DNA of 64,000 bases from an uncultured beta proteobacterium (GTDB lineage Bacteria; Pseudomonadota; Gammaproteobacteria; Burkholderiales; Burkholderiaceae_C). Positions 25,194 to 34,028 of this stretch are shown piece by piece. The notes below the pieces were generated by a model. The model was not told the DNA's origin. It did not search any database and saw only the letters and a list, made by a program, of their open reading frames with translations. Location of the stretch: positions 52,463 through 116,462 of the forward strand of contig CAJCCO010000032.1 in assembly GCA_903960915.1 (NCBI GenBank), written 5' to 3'. The position numbers and the translations under genes are program-made. How positions within the stretch are numbered: the first letter of the stretch is position 1; each line of letters begins with the position of its first letter.

Positions 25194-26726
25194 ATGCACG
25201 ACATTCTTGAACAGTTAGAAGCCAAGCGCCAACTCGCGCGCATGGGCGGTGGCCAAAAGCGTATTGATGCCCAGCACAAAAAAGGCAAGCTCACAGCGCG
25301 CGAACGGCTGGAGCTGTTGCTTGACGAAGGCACGTTTGAAGAGTGGGACATGTTTGTCGAACACCGCTGCGTGGACTTTGGCATGGAAGAAAACAAGATT
25401 CCCGGTGACGGCGTGGTCACCGGCTACGGCATGATCAATGGCCGTTTGGTGTTTGTCTTCAGCCAGGACTTCACCGTGTTTGGCGGGGCCTTGTCAGAAG
25501 CCCATGCCGAAAAAATATGCAAGGTGATGGACCAGGCCATGAAGGTGGGTGCCCCGGTGATTGGCCTGAACGATTCAGGCGGCGCGCGCATTCAGGAAGG
25601 TGTGGCTTCCCTGGGCGGCTATGCCGATGTGTTCCAGCGCAACGTCATGGCCAGCGGTGTGGTGCCGCAGATCACCATGATCATGGGACCCAGCGCCGGT
25701 GGCGCGGTGTACTCGCCCGCCATGACGGACTTCATCTTCATGGTGAAAGACAGTTCCTACATGTTTGTGACCGGCCCCGAAGTGGTTAAAACCGTGACGC
25801 ACGAAGAAGTGACGGCCGAAGAACTAGGCGGCGCTGTCACCCACACCACCAAAAGCGGCGTGGCTGACCTGGCCTTTGAGAACGATGTGGAGGCGCTCCT
25901 GATGCTGCGCCGCCTGTACAACTACCTGCCGCTGAACAACCGTGAAAAAGCGCCCGTGCGCAAAAGCGGCGACCCGGCTGACCGCATAGACTTTTCGCTG
26001 GACACGCTGGTGCCCGACAACGCCAACAAGCCTTACGACATGAAGGAGCTGATTGTCAAAACCGTGGACGACGGCGACTTCTTTGAGCTGCAACCCGAGT
26101 ACGCGAAAAACATCATCATCGGCTTTGCCCGCATGGAAGGGCAGACCGTGGGCATTGTGGCCAATCAACCGTTGGTGCTGGCCGGTTGCCTGGACATCAA
26201 GAGCTCGGTCAAGGCGGCGCGCTTTGTGCGTTTTTGCGATTGCTTCAACATTCCCGTGGTTACCTTTGTGGACGTACCCGGCTTCATGCCCGGTACCTCG
26301 CAGGAATACGGCGGCATCATCAAGCATGGCGCCAAACTGCTCTACGCCTATGCCGAGTGCACGGTGCCAAAAATCACCGTCATCACCCGCAAGGCCTACG
26401 GTGGCGCGTATGACGTGATGGCCTCCAAGCACCTGCGGGGCGACGTCAACTTTGCCTGGCCCAACGCCGAGATTGCGGTGATGGGTGCCAAGGGCGCGGT
26501 GGAAATCATCTTCCGTGAAGACAAGGGCAATCCAGAAAAACTGGCTGCCAAAGAAGCCGAGTACAAAGCCCGTTTTGCCAACCCATTTGTGGCCGGTGCA
26601 CGCGGCTTTATTGATGACGTGATCTTGCCGCATGAAACCCGCAAGCGCATCTGCCGTTCGCTGGTGATGCTGCGTGACAAGAAGCTTGAAAATCCGTGGC
26701 GCAAGCACGGCAACATTCCTTTGTGA
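25194..26726 (+). CDS. pccB: propionyl-CoA carboxylase beta chain (carboxyltransferase)
   Basis: Transfers CO2 from carboxybiotin to propionyl-CoA, giving methylmalonyl-CoA. The 510-residue product has the two crotonase-like carboxyltransferase halves. The N-terminal half carries [20 protein letters not shown] and [17 protein letters not shown]; the C-terminal half carries [36 protein letters not shown] and [17 protein letters not shown]. The ATG at 25194 follows GAGAGAGAA; an in-frame upstream ATG at 25170 is less likely. It sits between the MeaB fusion and pccA in the operon, which supports propionyl-CoA rather than acetyl-CoA as substrate. Confidence 0.94.
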   Translation: MHDILEQLEAKRQLARMGGGQKRIDAQHKKGKLTARERLELLLDEGTFEEWDMFVEHRCVDFGMEENKIPGDGVVTGYGMINGRLVFVFSQDFTVFGGALSEAHAEKICKVMDQAMKVGAPVIGLNDSGGARIQEGVASLGGYADVFQRNVMASGVVPQITMIMGPSAGGAVYSPAMTDFIFMVKDSSYMFVTGPEVVKTVTHEEVTAEELGGAVTHTTKSGVADLAFENDVEALLMLRRLYNYLPLNNREKAPVRKSGDPADRIDFSLDTLVPDNANKPYDMKELIVKTVDDGDFFELQPEYAKNIIIGFARMEGQTVGIVANQPLVLAGCLDIKSSVKAARFVRFCDCFNIPVVTFVDVPGFMPGTSQEYGGIIKHGAKLLYAYAECTVPKITVITRKAYGGAYDVMASKHLRGDVNFAWPNAEIAVMGAKGAVEIIFREDKGNPEKLAAKEAEYKARFANPFVAGARGFIDDVILPHETRKRICRSLVMLRDKKLENPWRKHGNIPL

Positions 26727-26749
26727 TTCATGGGTTTAGGAAATAAAAA

Positions 26750-28804
26750 ATGTTTACAAAAATACTGATTGCCAACCGTGGCGAAATTGCTTGCCGCGTG
26801 ATCAAGACGGCGCAAAAAATGGGCATCAAAACCGTGGCGGTGTACTCCGATGCCGACCGGGATGCCCGCCATGTGATGCTGGCTGACGAGGCCGTTCACA
26901 TTGGCCCGGCGCCCAGCCGTGAAAGCTATTTGCTGGCCGAAAAAATCATTGCCGCCTGCAAGCAAACCGGGGCGCAAGCGGTGCATCCGGGCTACGGCTT
27001 CTTGAGCGAGAACGCCGAGTTTGCCAAGCGCGTGGAAGAAGAGGGCATTGTCTTCATCGGTCCCAAGCACCACTCCATTGCCGCCATGGGCGACAAGATT
27101 GAGTCCAAGAAACTCGCCGGCGCGGCCGGCGTCAACTGCATTCCCGGTGTCAACGACGCGATTGAAACGCCAGAAAAAGCCGTCGAGATTGCCAAGGGCA
27201 TTGGCTACCCGGTGATGATCAAGGCCAGTGCTGGCGGCGGTGGCAAGGGCCTGCGCGTGGCCTTCAACGACAAGGAAGCGTTTGAGGGTTTCACCTCTTG
27301 CCGCAATGAAGCGCGCAACAGCTTTGGCGATGACCGTGTGTTCATCGAAAAATTTGTAGAAGAGCCGCGCCACATCGAGATTCAGCTCATGGGCGACAGC
27401 CACGGCAACGTGCTCTACCTCAATGAGCGCGAGTGTTCCATTCAGCGCCGCCACCAAAAGGTGATTGAAGAGGCGCCCAGCCCCTTCATCAGCGAGGCCA
27501 CCCGCAAAGCCATGGGCGAGCAGGCGGTGCTACTGGCCAAGGCTGTTAACTACCAGAGTGCGGGCACGGTGGAATTTGTGGTGGGCAAAGACCAGAGCTT
27601 TTACTTTCTGGAAATGAACACCCGCCTGCAAGTGGAGCACCCGGTGACGGAATGCATCACCGGGCTGGACCTGGTGGAGCTGATGATTCGGGTGGCGGCT
27701 GGCGAAAAACTGCCTTTGACGCAAGCCGAGGTGAAGCGCGATGGCTGGGCTATGGAATGCCGCATCAACGCCGAAGATCCTTTTCGGGGCTTCTTGCCCT
27801 CCACCGGTCGCCTGGTGCGCTTTCAGCCGCCCCGGGAGACCATGTTTGCCAGCGATACCCACCAATGGCAGGGCGTGCGCGTGGACACCGGCGTGCAGGA
27901 CGGCGGCGAGATTCCGATGTACTACGACTCGATGATTGCCAAGCTCATCGTGCATGGCAAAGACCGGCTGGAGGCGATTGCCAAGATGCGCGAAGCGTTG
28001 AACGGTTTTGTGATTCGAGGCATCAGCAGCAATATCCCGTTCCAGGCCGCTTTGTTGGCGCACCCCAAGTTTGTAGCGGGTGACTTCAATACCGGTTTTA
28101 TCGCCGAGAACTACGCCCAGGGCTTTCGCGCCGAGGACGTGCCGCACGATGACGCTGACTTGCTGCTTGCCTTGGCCGCCTTTGTGAATCGTAAATACCG
28201 CAACCGCGCCACGGCCATCAGCGGCCAGCTTGAAGGCCATGAAGTGGCGGTGGGTGAAGAATTTGCGGTGGTGACCTTGGGCCAGCAAGGCGCCAGCACC
28301 ACGACCGCCGTGACGGTGACCGACTTTGAAGGCAAAACCGGCTCCAGTGTGGTGCAGGTGGGAGACAAGCGCTACCAGCTGTGCAGCAATTACCGCCTGG
28401 GTGATGTGCGCATCAGTGGCAGCTGCAATGGCCAGCCTTTCACGGCGCAGGTAGAGCGCGGCAGCCTGGCGCTGAAAAACCCGCTGGCCTTGCGCATCTC
28501 GCATAACGGCACGCAGATTGACGCGCTGGTGCTCTCGCCTCGCGCCGCAGAACTCTATACCTTGATGCCCTACAAGGCACCGCCTGACATGAGCCGCTTC
28601 GTGCTCTCGCCTATGCCGGGCTTGCTGGTGGAGGTGTCGGTACAGCCTGGCCAAAAAGTGCAAGCGGGTGAGCGTGTGGCCGTGATTGAGGCCATGAAGA
28701 TGGAGAACGTGTTGTTTGCCGTGGCCGATGGCGTGGTGGGCAAGGTGCTGGCCTCCAAGGGTGAAAGCCTGACGGTGGACCAGCCTATTGTTGAATTTTC
28801 CTGA
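26750..28804 (+). CDS. pccA: propionyl-CoA carboxylase alpha chain (biotin carboxylase + BCCP)
   Basis: ATP-dependent carboxylation of biotin. The 684-residue product has a biotin carboxylase N-domain (ILIANRGEIACRVIKTAQKMG), an ATP-grasp region with the glycine-rich loop KASAGGGGKGLRV, catalytic motifs (FLEMNTRLQVEHPVTE) and a BT-type linking domain. It ends in a biotinyl domain with EAMKMEN, whose Lys650 is the biotin attachment site, about 35 residues from the C-terminus. It follows pccB by 23 bases and is followed by the epimerase-like gene, completing the propionyl-CoA to methylmalonyl-CoA step. Confidence 0.95.
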   Translation: MFTKILIANRGEIACRVIKTAQKMGIKTVAVYSDADRDARHVMLADEAVHIGPAPSRESYLLAEKIIAACKQTGAQAVHPGYGFLSENAEFAKRVEEEGIVFIGPKHHSIAAMGDKIESKKLAGAAGVNCIPGVNDAIETPEKAVEIAKGIGYPVMIKASAGGGGKGLRVAFNDKEAFEGFTSCRNEARNSFGDDRVFIEKFVEEPRHIEIQLMGDSHGNVLYLNERECSIQRRHQKVIEEAPSPFISEATRKAMGEQAVLLAKAVNYQSAGTVEFVVGKDQSFYFLEMNTRLQVEHPVTECITGLDLVELMIRVAAGEKLPLTQAEVKRDGWAMECRINAEDPFRGFLPSTGRLVRFQPPRETMFASDTHQWQGVRVDTGVQDGGEIPMYYDSMIAKLIVHGKDRLEAIAKMREALNGFVIRGISSNIPFQAALLAHPKFVAGDFNTGFIAENYAQGFRAEDVPHDDADLLLALAAFVNRKYRNRATAISGQLEGHEVAVGEEFAVVTLGQQGASTTTAVTVTDFEGKTGSSVVQVGDKRYQLCSNYRLGDVRISGSCNGQPFTAQVERGSLALKNPLALRISHNGTQIDALVLSPRAAELYTLMPYKAPPDMSRFVLSPMPGLLVEVSVQPGQKVQAGERVAVIEAMKMENVLFAVADGVVGKVLASKGESLTVDQPIVEFS

Positions 28805-28816
28805 CCAGGAGCACCC

Positions 28817-29308
28817 ATGTCACAGCCCCTTTCAACGGCTCAGAACAGGCCTTTTCAGGTACTGGGCATCCAGCAAATCGCTATTGGCGGTACCGACAAA
28901 TCTCGCCTACAAAAGCTGTGGGTGGATATGTTGGGCTTGGAGGTGACCGGCACCTTCAAAAGCGAACGCGAGAACGTGGACGAAGATATTTTGGCTATGG
29001 GCCACGGCGCTTTCAAAGTCGAGGTCGATTTGATGCAGCCGCTGGACATTGACAAAAAACCGGCCGTTCACACCACGCCCTTGAACCACGTGGGCCTGTG
29101 GATTGACGACCTGGCCCTGGCGGTGAGTTGGCTCACGGCCCAAGGCGTTCGTTTTGCCCCGGGCGGCATTCGCCAGGGTGCGGCGGGATATGACATTTGT
29201 TTTTTGCACCCCAAAGCCAACGACGAATTTCCGATAGCGGGGGAGGGCGTGTTGATTGAACTGGTGCAGGCCCCGCCGGATGTCATTGCGGCACTGAGGC
29301 GGGACTGA
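28817..29308 (+). CDS. VOC-family protein, probable methylmalonyl-CoA epimerase
   Basis: A 163-residue vicinal-oxygen-chelate protein at the end of the propionate operon, 12 bases after pccA. Two beta-alpha-beta-beta-beta modules are visible: [20 protein letters not shown] and [18 protein letters not shown]. Likely metal ligands include His in LNHVGL and Glu in GVLIELVQ, with ICFLHPKA preceding. The position normally held by the first metal-binding histidine (xHIAI) is Gln20 here, so activity as an ordinary epimerase is not certain. Converting (S)- to (R)-methylmalonyl-CoA is the missing step between pccAB and the mutase, which supports the call. Confidence 0.75.
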   Translation: MSQPLSTAQNRPFQVLGIQQIAIGGTDKSRLQKLWVDMLGLEVTGTFKSERENVDEDILAMGHGAFKVEVDLMQPLDIDKKPAVHTTPLNHVGLWIDDLALAVSWLTAQGVRFAPGGIRQGAAGYDICFLHPKANDEFPIAGEGVLIELVQAPPDVIAALRRD

Positions 29309-29336
29309 GCCGGTTGTGGCCGGGTTGCCGCGGGTC

Positions 29337-30035
29337 TCAGCTAGCGCTGTCTGCAGCGTCAAGTTTGGCGCGCTTGGCCCGTGAACGGGCCAGGGCGGCT
29401 TCAATCACAGCGCGCTTCTGGTCTAACAGGACGGGGTCGGTGAGTTGGGAGTGGGCGGAAAGGTCCGCCAGCTTGGTGCGGGCTTTTTCTTCCAGTCGCA
29501 GGGTGTTCTCGGCCACTTCACGGCCTCGACGCTGGCTCCCCAAGGTGTAGCGTTGTTGTGCCTGCTCAGCCAGTGCGGGGGACCAGGCGTTCCAGCCAGT
29601 CGCTTCACCGGAAACATTTTCAAGCGCAATACAGTCGACCGGGCAGACCGGCAGGCACAGCTCGCAACCCGTGCAGTAGGCTTCTATCACGGTGTGCATG
29701 CGCTTGTTGCTGCCCACAATCGCGTCTGTGGGGCAGGCCTTGATGCACAAGGTGCAGCCAATGCACCAGTCTTCGTCAATAAAGACCACGTTGCGGTGGC
29801 TCTCGGTACCGTGCGTTGGGTTCAGGGGCAGCAAGGGGTGGCCGCTGATGGCCGCTAAACGTTCAATGCCTTGTGCGCCGCCCGGCGGGCACTGGTTGAT
29901 GCTGGCCGAACCCTCGGCTATGGCGTGCGCATAAGCCGCGCAGTCTGGGTAGCCGCAACGGGTGCACTGCGTCTGCGGCAGAGCTGCCAGCAGACGCTGT
30001 GCCAGGGCCTCAATGGCCGCTATGACGGCCGCCAT
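29337..30035 (-). CDS. RnfB-like iron-sulfur protein
   Basis: A 232-residue electron-transfer protein. It has an N-terminal [4Fe-4S] 'Fes' motif (CTRCGYPDCAAYAHAI then CPPGG) and two ferredoxin-type clusters (CIGCTLCIKACPTDAI and CTGCELCLPVCPVDCI). The C-terminal tail of about 80 residues is charged and probably helical. In contrast to true RnfB there is no N-terminal membrane anchor, and no other rnf genes are present. Such soluble RnfB-like proteins are common in Betaproteobacteria without an Rnf complex. Its start overlaps the phaZ stop by one base, so it is translationally coupled to the PHB depolymerase gene, although a functional link is not obvious. Confidence 0.85.
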   Translation of the reverse strand: MAAVIAAIEALAQRLLAALPQTQCTRCGYPDCAAYAHAIAEGSASINQCPPGGAQGIERLAAISGHPLLPLNPTHGTESHRNVVFIDEDWCIGCTLCIKACPTDAIVGSNKRMHTVIEAYCTGCELCLPVCPVDCIALENVSGEATGWNAWSPALAEQAQQRYTLGSQRRGREVAENTLRLEEKARTKLADLSAHSQLTDPVLLDQKRAVIEAALARSRAKRAKLDAADSAS

Positions 30036-31528
30036 TACTTTTGTGAAGCAGCTTTCTTGGCAACTGGTTTGACGGCAGTTGCGGTGACTGGTTTAGCCAC
30101 TGTTTTAGCGGCTTTCTTAATCACTTTGGAGGTCACTTTTGAGGTCACTTTGGGGGTCACTGTTTTGACCACTTGTTTGACGACAACCGGGGTGTTTTTT
30201 GCTTTGACGCGTGGCGCTTTGGCCGCTGCAGCAGGCTTGGCCACGGCAACTTGGGCATCTGCTTTGGGCTGGTGCTTAAGAATGAAGGCTTTGACTTGTG
30301 GGTAGACCACGTCGCGCCAGCGGCGTCCCGAGAAAATACCGTAATGGCCTGCGCCTGGCACTTCCAGGTGTTTTTGCTCGGTGGCCACGACGCCGCTGCA
30401 AATGCTGTGGACCGCTTCGGTTTGACCGGAGCCGGAGATGTCGTCCAACTCGCCTTCCACCGAGAACAGGGCTGTGGTGCTGATGTCTTGGGGGCGCACA
30501 CGCTCCAACTTGCCGTCCAAATTGCGCACATCCCAGGTGCCGTTGACCAGGCAGAAGTCCTGGAACACGACCCGAATGGTTTCGAGGTAGTAGTCGGCGT
30601 CCATATCGAGCACGGCGTTGTACTCGTCATAGAACTTGCGGTGCGCCTCGGTGCTGGCGTCGTCGCCTTTAATCAGGTCTTTGAAGTAGTCGTAATGGCT
30701 CTTGGCGTGGTTGCTAGGGTTCATGGCCACAAAGCCGGAATGCTGCAAAAAGCCAGGGTAAACGCGACGCCCGGCACCCGCAAAATTGGTGGGCACTCGG
30801 TAAATCACATTGTTTTCAAACCACTCAAAGCTCTTGTTCATGGCCAGGTTGTTGACCGCGGTGGGCGACTTGCGCGCATCAATGGGGCCGCCCATCATGG
30901 TCATGCTCAACGGGGTGGTCTCACCCCGGCTGGCCATGAGAGAGACCGCCGCCAGCACGGGTACGGTGGGCTGGCACACACTCATGACGTGGCAATTGCC
31001 GTAAATGCCTTGCAGGTGGCGAATGAATTCCTGCACGTAGTTGACGTAGTCGTCGAGGTGGAATTCACCTTCAGACAGCGGTATCAGGCGGGCGTTTTTC
31101 CAGTCGGTGATGTAGACCTTGTGGTCTTTGAGCATGGTTTTAACGGTGTCGCGCAGCAAGGTGGCGTAGTGGCCGGACAAGGGCGCCACAATCAGCACGG
31201 CGGGCTGGGATTTGAGTTTTTCCAGGGTTGACGGGTCGTCGCTGAAACGCTTGAAACGGCGCAGCTCACAAAACGGCTTGTTGACTTCAATGCGCTCGTG
31301 AATGGCAATGTCCACGCCGTCCACATCAATGGTGCGCAGGCCAAACTCTGGCTTTTCGTAGTCTTTTCCCAGACGGTGCATCAGGTCGTAGCCGGCGGAA
31401 ATACGCTGTGCAAACGGGTTTTGCCCCAGCATAGACAACGGGTTGCCGTAGACTTTGGCAGCCGATTGAGCCAAGTCGGCGAAAGGCTCCATGAGTGAGC
31501 GTTGTGTTTCGTAGAGTTGGTAAAGCAC
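30035..31528 (-). CDS. phaZ: intracellular polyhydroxybutyrate depolymerase with Lys/Ala-rich tail
   Basis: Mobilises stored PHB in the cytoplasm. The 497-residue product begins MLYQLYETQRSLMEPFADLA (GTG start), typical of this family. The nucleophile motif VMSVCQPTVP has cysteine (Cys185) in place of serine, as in Cupriavidus PhaZa1. The alpha/beta-hydrolase ends with the catalytic histidine region VPGAGHYGIFSGRRW. Residues 421-497 are an extra tail rich in Lys, Ala, Val and Thr, similar in composition to histone H1-like proteins. Homologues are nearer 420 residues, so the tail is an addition. A TTGCAGTGCAA palindrome lies upstream at 31550-31560. It forms an operon with the RnfB-like gene. 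Confidence 0.93.
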   Translation of the reverse strand: MLYQLYETQRSLMEPFADLAQSAAKVYGNPLSMLGQNPFAQRISAGYDLMHRLGKDYEKPEFGLRTIDVDGVDIAIHERIEVNKPFCELRRFKRFSDDPSTLEKLKSQPAVLIVAPLSGHYATLLRDTVKTMLKDHKVYITDWKNARLIPLSEGEFHLDDYVNYVQEFIRHLQGIYGNCHVMSVCQPTVPVLAAVSLMASRGETTPLSMTMMGGPIDARKSPTAVNNLAMNKSFEWFENNVIYRVPTNFAGAGRRVYPGFLQHSGFVAMNPSNHAKSHYDYFKDLIKGDDASTEAHRKFYDEYNAVLDMDADYYLETIRVVFQDFCLVNGTWDVRNLDGKLERVRPQDISTTALFSVEGELDDISGSGQTEAVHSICSGVVATEQKHLEVPGAGHYGIFSGRRWRDVVYPQVKAFILKHQPKADAQVAVAKPAAAAKAPRVKAKNTPVVVKQVVKTVTPKVTSKVTSKVIKKAAKTVAKPVTATAVKPVAKKAASQK

Positions 31529-31549
31529 GGTGTGTTCTTTCTGGAAATG

Positions 31550-31560
31550 TTGCAGTGCAA
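31550..31560. promoter_or_regulatory. candidate PhaR-type operator
   Basis: The perfect palindrome TTGCAGTGCAA lies 22 bases upstream of the phaZ start. TGC/GCA dyads are the kind of site bound by the PHB-sensing repressor PhaR in related bacteria. The assignment is by resemblance and position only. Confidence 0.4.
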
Positions 31561-31676
31561 TATAACAGTTCTTAACCCGTTATAGTTTAGGTTTTAACAC
31601 CAAATTCAATGCGCTAAACGTGGCGACTTGCAAGTATGGTGTCAGAATTTTCACCAACGTCTGAACGAAAGCTCGA

Positions 31677-32528
31677 ATGTCCAACCCTGCTAGCCCTGAA
31701 CTGGCTTTCACCACCCTGAAACCCAGCCCCAGAATGCCCGTGCTGTTTATGGGACACGGCAGCCCCATGAACGCGATAGAAGACAACGCTTACCACCGCA
31801 GCTGGCAGGCTTTGGGGGCGGAATTTGGCCACAAGTGGCCCAAGCCACAACTGATTGTTTGTGTATCAGCGCATTGGCTCACAGACGGTTGGCACCTGAC
31901 CGCCATGGCCAAGCCCAAAACTATTCACGACTTTGGCGGCTTCCCCAAGGCTTTGTTTGACCAGCAATACCCGGCCCCCGGGGCGCCGGCGGCGGCGCGG
32001 GAAATCAGCCAATGGATACGCCAGCCCAATACCGGCGAGCCTTTGGGCCTAGACCTGGACAACTGGGGGCTGGACCACGGCGCCTGGTCGGTGCTTAAAC
32101 CCATGTTTCCCCGGGCCGATATACCGGTGATTCAGCTCAGCATGGACTACAGCCGTCCAGCCAGCGAGCATTTGGCAGTGGGCCAACAACTCAAGGCCTT
32201 GCGCCACTGGGGCGTTTTGATTGTTTGCAGTGGCAACGTGGTGCACAACCTGCGCTCCTTGCAGCCTGACGCGGCACCCCACCAGGCCTTCGAATGGGCC
32301 TTGGCATTTGACCAGGCGATTACGCGCCAGCTGGAAAGCGGTCAACCGCAAGAGGTGCAAAACTTCAAGAATCTGGGCGAAGTTGCCCAGCAGTCGCACC
32401 CTTCGGTTGAGCACTTTTTACCCATGCTGTACGCCGCAGGGGCTGTGGATGCAGACGAAAAGCCCGTGTTTTTCAACACCGATTACGCCATGGCATCCAT
32501 CGCCATGCGCTCAGTCGTCTGGGGTTAA
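31677..32528 (+). CDS. ygiD: LigB-family extradiol dioxygenase (YgiD/DODA type)
   Basis: A 283-residue protein of the class III extradiol dioxygenase superfamily, related to Escherichia coli YgiD (4,5-DOPA dioxygenase). Characteristic stretches are MPVLFMGHGSPMNAIEDN, ICVSAHW-like IVCVSAHWLTDGW, NWGLDHGAWSVLKPMFP, and SGNVVHNLRSL, which carry the metal-binding histidines. The physiological substrate of most bacterial members is unknown; ring cleavage of a catechol-type compound is the family activity. It is divergent from phaZ and converges with the phospholipase-like gene, 12 bases away. Confidence 0.88.
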   Translation: MSNPASPELAFTTLKPSPRMPVLFMGHGSPMNAIEDNAYHRSWQALGAEFGHKWPKPQLIVCVSAHWLTDGWHLTAMAKPKTIHDFGGFPKALFDQQYPAPGAPAAAREISQWIRQPNTGEPLGLDLDNWGLDHGAWSVLKPMFPRADIPVIQLSMDYSRPASEHLAVGQQLKALRHWGVLIVCSGNVVHNLRSLQPDAAPHQAFEWALAFDQAITRQLESGQPQEVQNFKNLGEVAQQSHPSVEHFLPMLYAAGAVDADEKPVFFNTDYAMASIAMRSVVWG

Positions 32529-32540
32529 TCCAACCCCCAT

Positions 32541-33892
32541 TCAGGGCGCGCCGCTGGCCTTGAGCACGCCGCGTACCACGTTGCGGCTATGGGCACCAAA
32601 ATTGTTCAGCAACTCGGCCACAGCGCCGTCTAATTGGGCGCGCTTTTTGGGTTCAAGGCTGCTCATACTGGCCAACAAATCAATCTCGGCCTCTTTCACG
32701 CCAAAGTCAAAGCCTGGATCTGAAACATAGCTCGGCGGCATGGAGCCCACCAGAATATCTGTCAGCTTGCCGGCATAGTCATTCGACTGACGGCTCACCA
32801 CATCGCGGCTGTAGTGCTCGGTCCAGGCCGGGTAGCTGGCGTCTTTGTCCATCGCCCGCAGCTGTTTGTCCATGGCCGTTTCCTGGCGGGTACGCGCTGC
32901 ATTGAAGATCACCTGGTTTTGGTATTTTTCCAGCGCCAGGTGGCGGTTGGAGAGCAGCACAATCATGTTGTCCTTCATCTTGGGCATGCCGGCGATGGCC
33001 AGCAGGTTGATGCCAATCAGCTTGGCCGAGGAGTCGCCCGGCGACAGGGTGGAGTGGTAGGGCTGGGTCAAGTCCTGCACGTAGTGCAGCGCCAGACCGG
33101 TGAAACGCCAACCCCAATAGGGGTGACCGGTTTTGAAGGCCAGGGTGGCCAGGCTGGTGAACTGGTGCACGCGCAGCAGGGGAAACGTCCTCTTGATAAA
33201 GGGCGCGGCGAGGTAGACCACCTTGGCCTCATGGTAGAAGCCCATGTGAAACGGCGCTTGGGTCGAGTAGTACAAAGCTGGGTTGCCAAAAGGCAGTTCA
33301 CTGAAACCAAAGACCTTGCCCCAGTCGGACGGGCTGTCTTGCCATAGATTGATGTCCAGCCCGTAGTCAGGCTCGTCAGTGGCCAGGCCAGTACGTTGAG
33401 CGGCGCCACCAGTTCGCCGGGCTTGAGGGCCGTAAATCGGTAGCTGGAGTTAGGCTGCTCGGGCAGGGTATTGACCGCTGCGTGGGGCAGGGGGGTGGCG
33501 GTGCTGGCAGGCGGGCTCCAGGGGTCGGGTTGCACATACAGCGCCAGTTTGCTGTTGGGCGCGACGCGCAAGGCCATTAAAAAGGCCAAGCGGCGGGCGT
33601 CGTCGGTACGGGCGGGATTGGCTTGGAAGGCCAGAATCTCGGGCCTGGGCGGATAAACGGCAAGGTTGGCTTTAGCCCACTCTTCCTGGCTGGCCAACAA
33701 GGCAGCAATTGCTTTTTCTTCGGCCTTCAAAAACGCTTCCAGCGGCTCGGCCTTGACCGGCGCAGCCTGGGCAATTTCGGGCATTTTTTCAAAACTGCGG
33801 TAAGAGGAAAAACTGTGGTTGCTCCAGGCTTGGACGGGGGTTTGCACCATCGTCAACAAGCTGCAAAGTGCCAAGGCCCAATTTTTTCTCAT
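32541..33892 (-). pseudogene. secreted phospholipase C/P1-nuclease-like protein, frameshifted
   Basis: Two overlapping minus-strand frames together make one protein. The 5' part (from ATG 33892) has a signal peptide (MRKNWALALCSLLTMVQTPVQA) and then WSNHSF. The 3' part (frame ending 32541) continues with ATDEPDYGLDINLWQDSPSD and LHYVQDLTQPYHST. The switch is near 33385-33390, where one missing base (reading GCC TxG GCC) would restore LNVLASATDEPDYG. The mature N-terminal Trp and the H-x3-D-x-x-QP-x-H pattern are those of the zinc phospholipase C/S1-P1 nuclease fold. It is either a true frameshift or a sequencing error; no other stop interrupts the combined frame. Confidence 0.75.
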
Positions 33893-34028
33893 GTCAATGT
33901 CTCCAGTTGCCACCCCGGCGAAGCGCCGGGCGGTGCGGTTATTGGCCCGCATAGAATGAATCGATGGATCATAGCGAATGCTCAATGGCTAGAAAACGGG
34001 TTAAAAAAATGGCGGATAAATACCGGCG

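Noticed and set aside
29337..30035. Part of an Rnf electron-transport complex
   Set aside because: Only an RnfB-like soluble protein is present; it has no membrane anchor and no rnfA, C, D, G or E gene is nearby.
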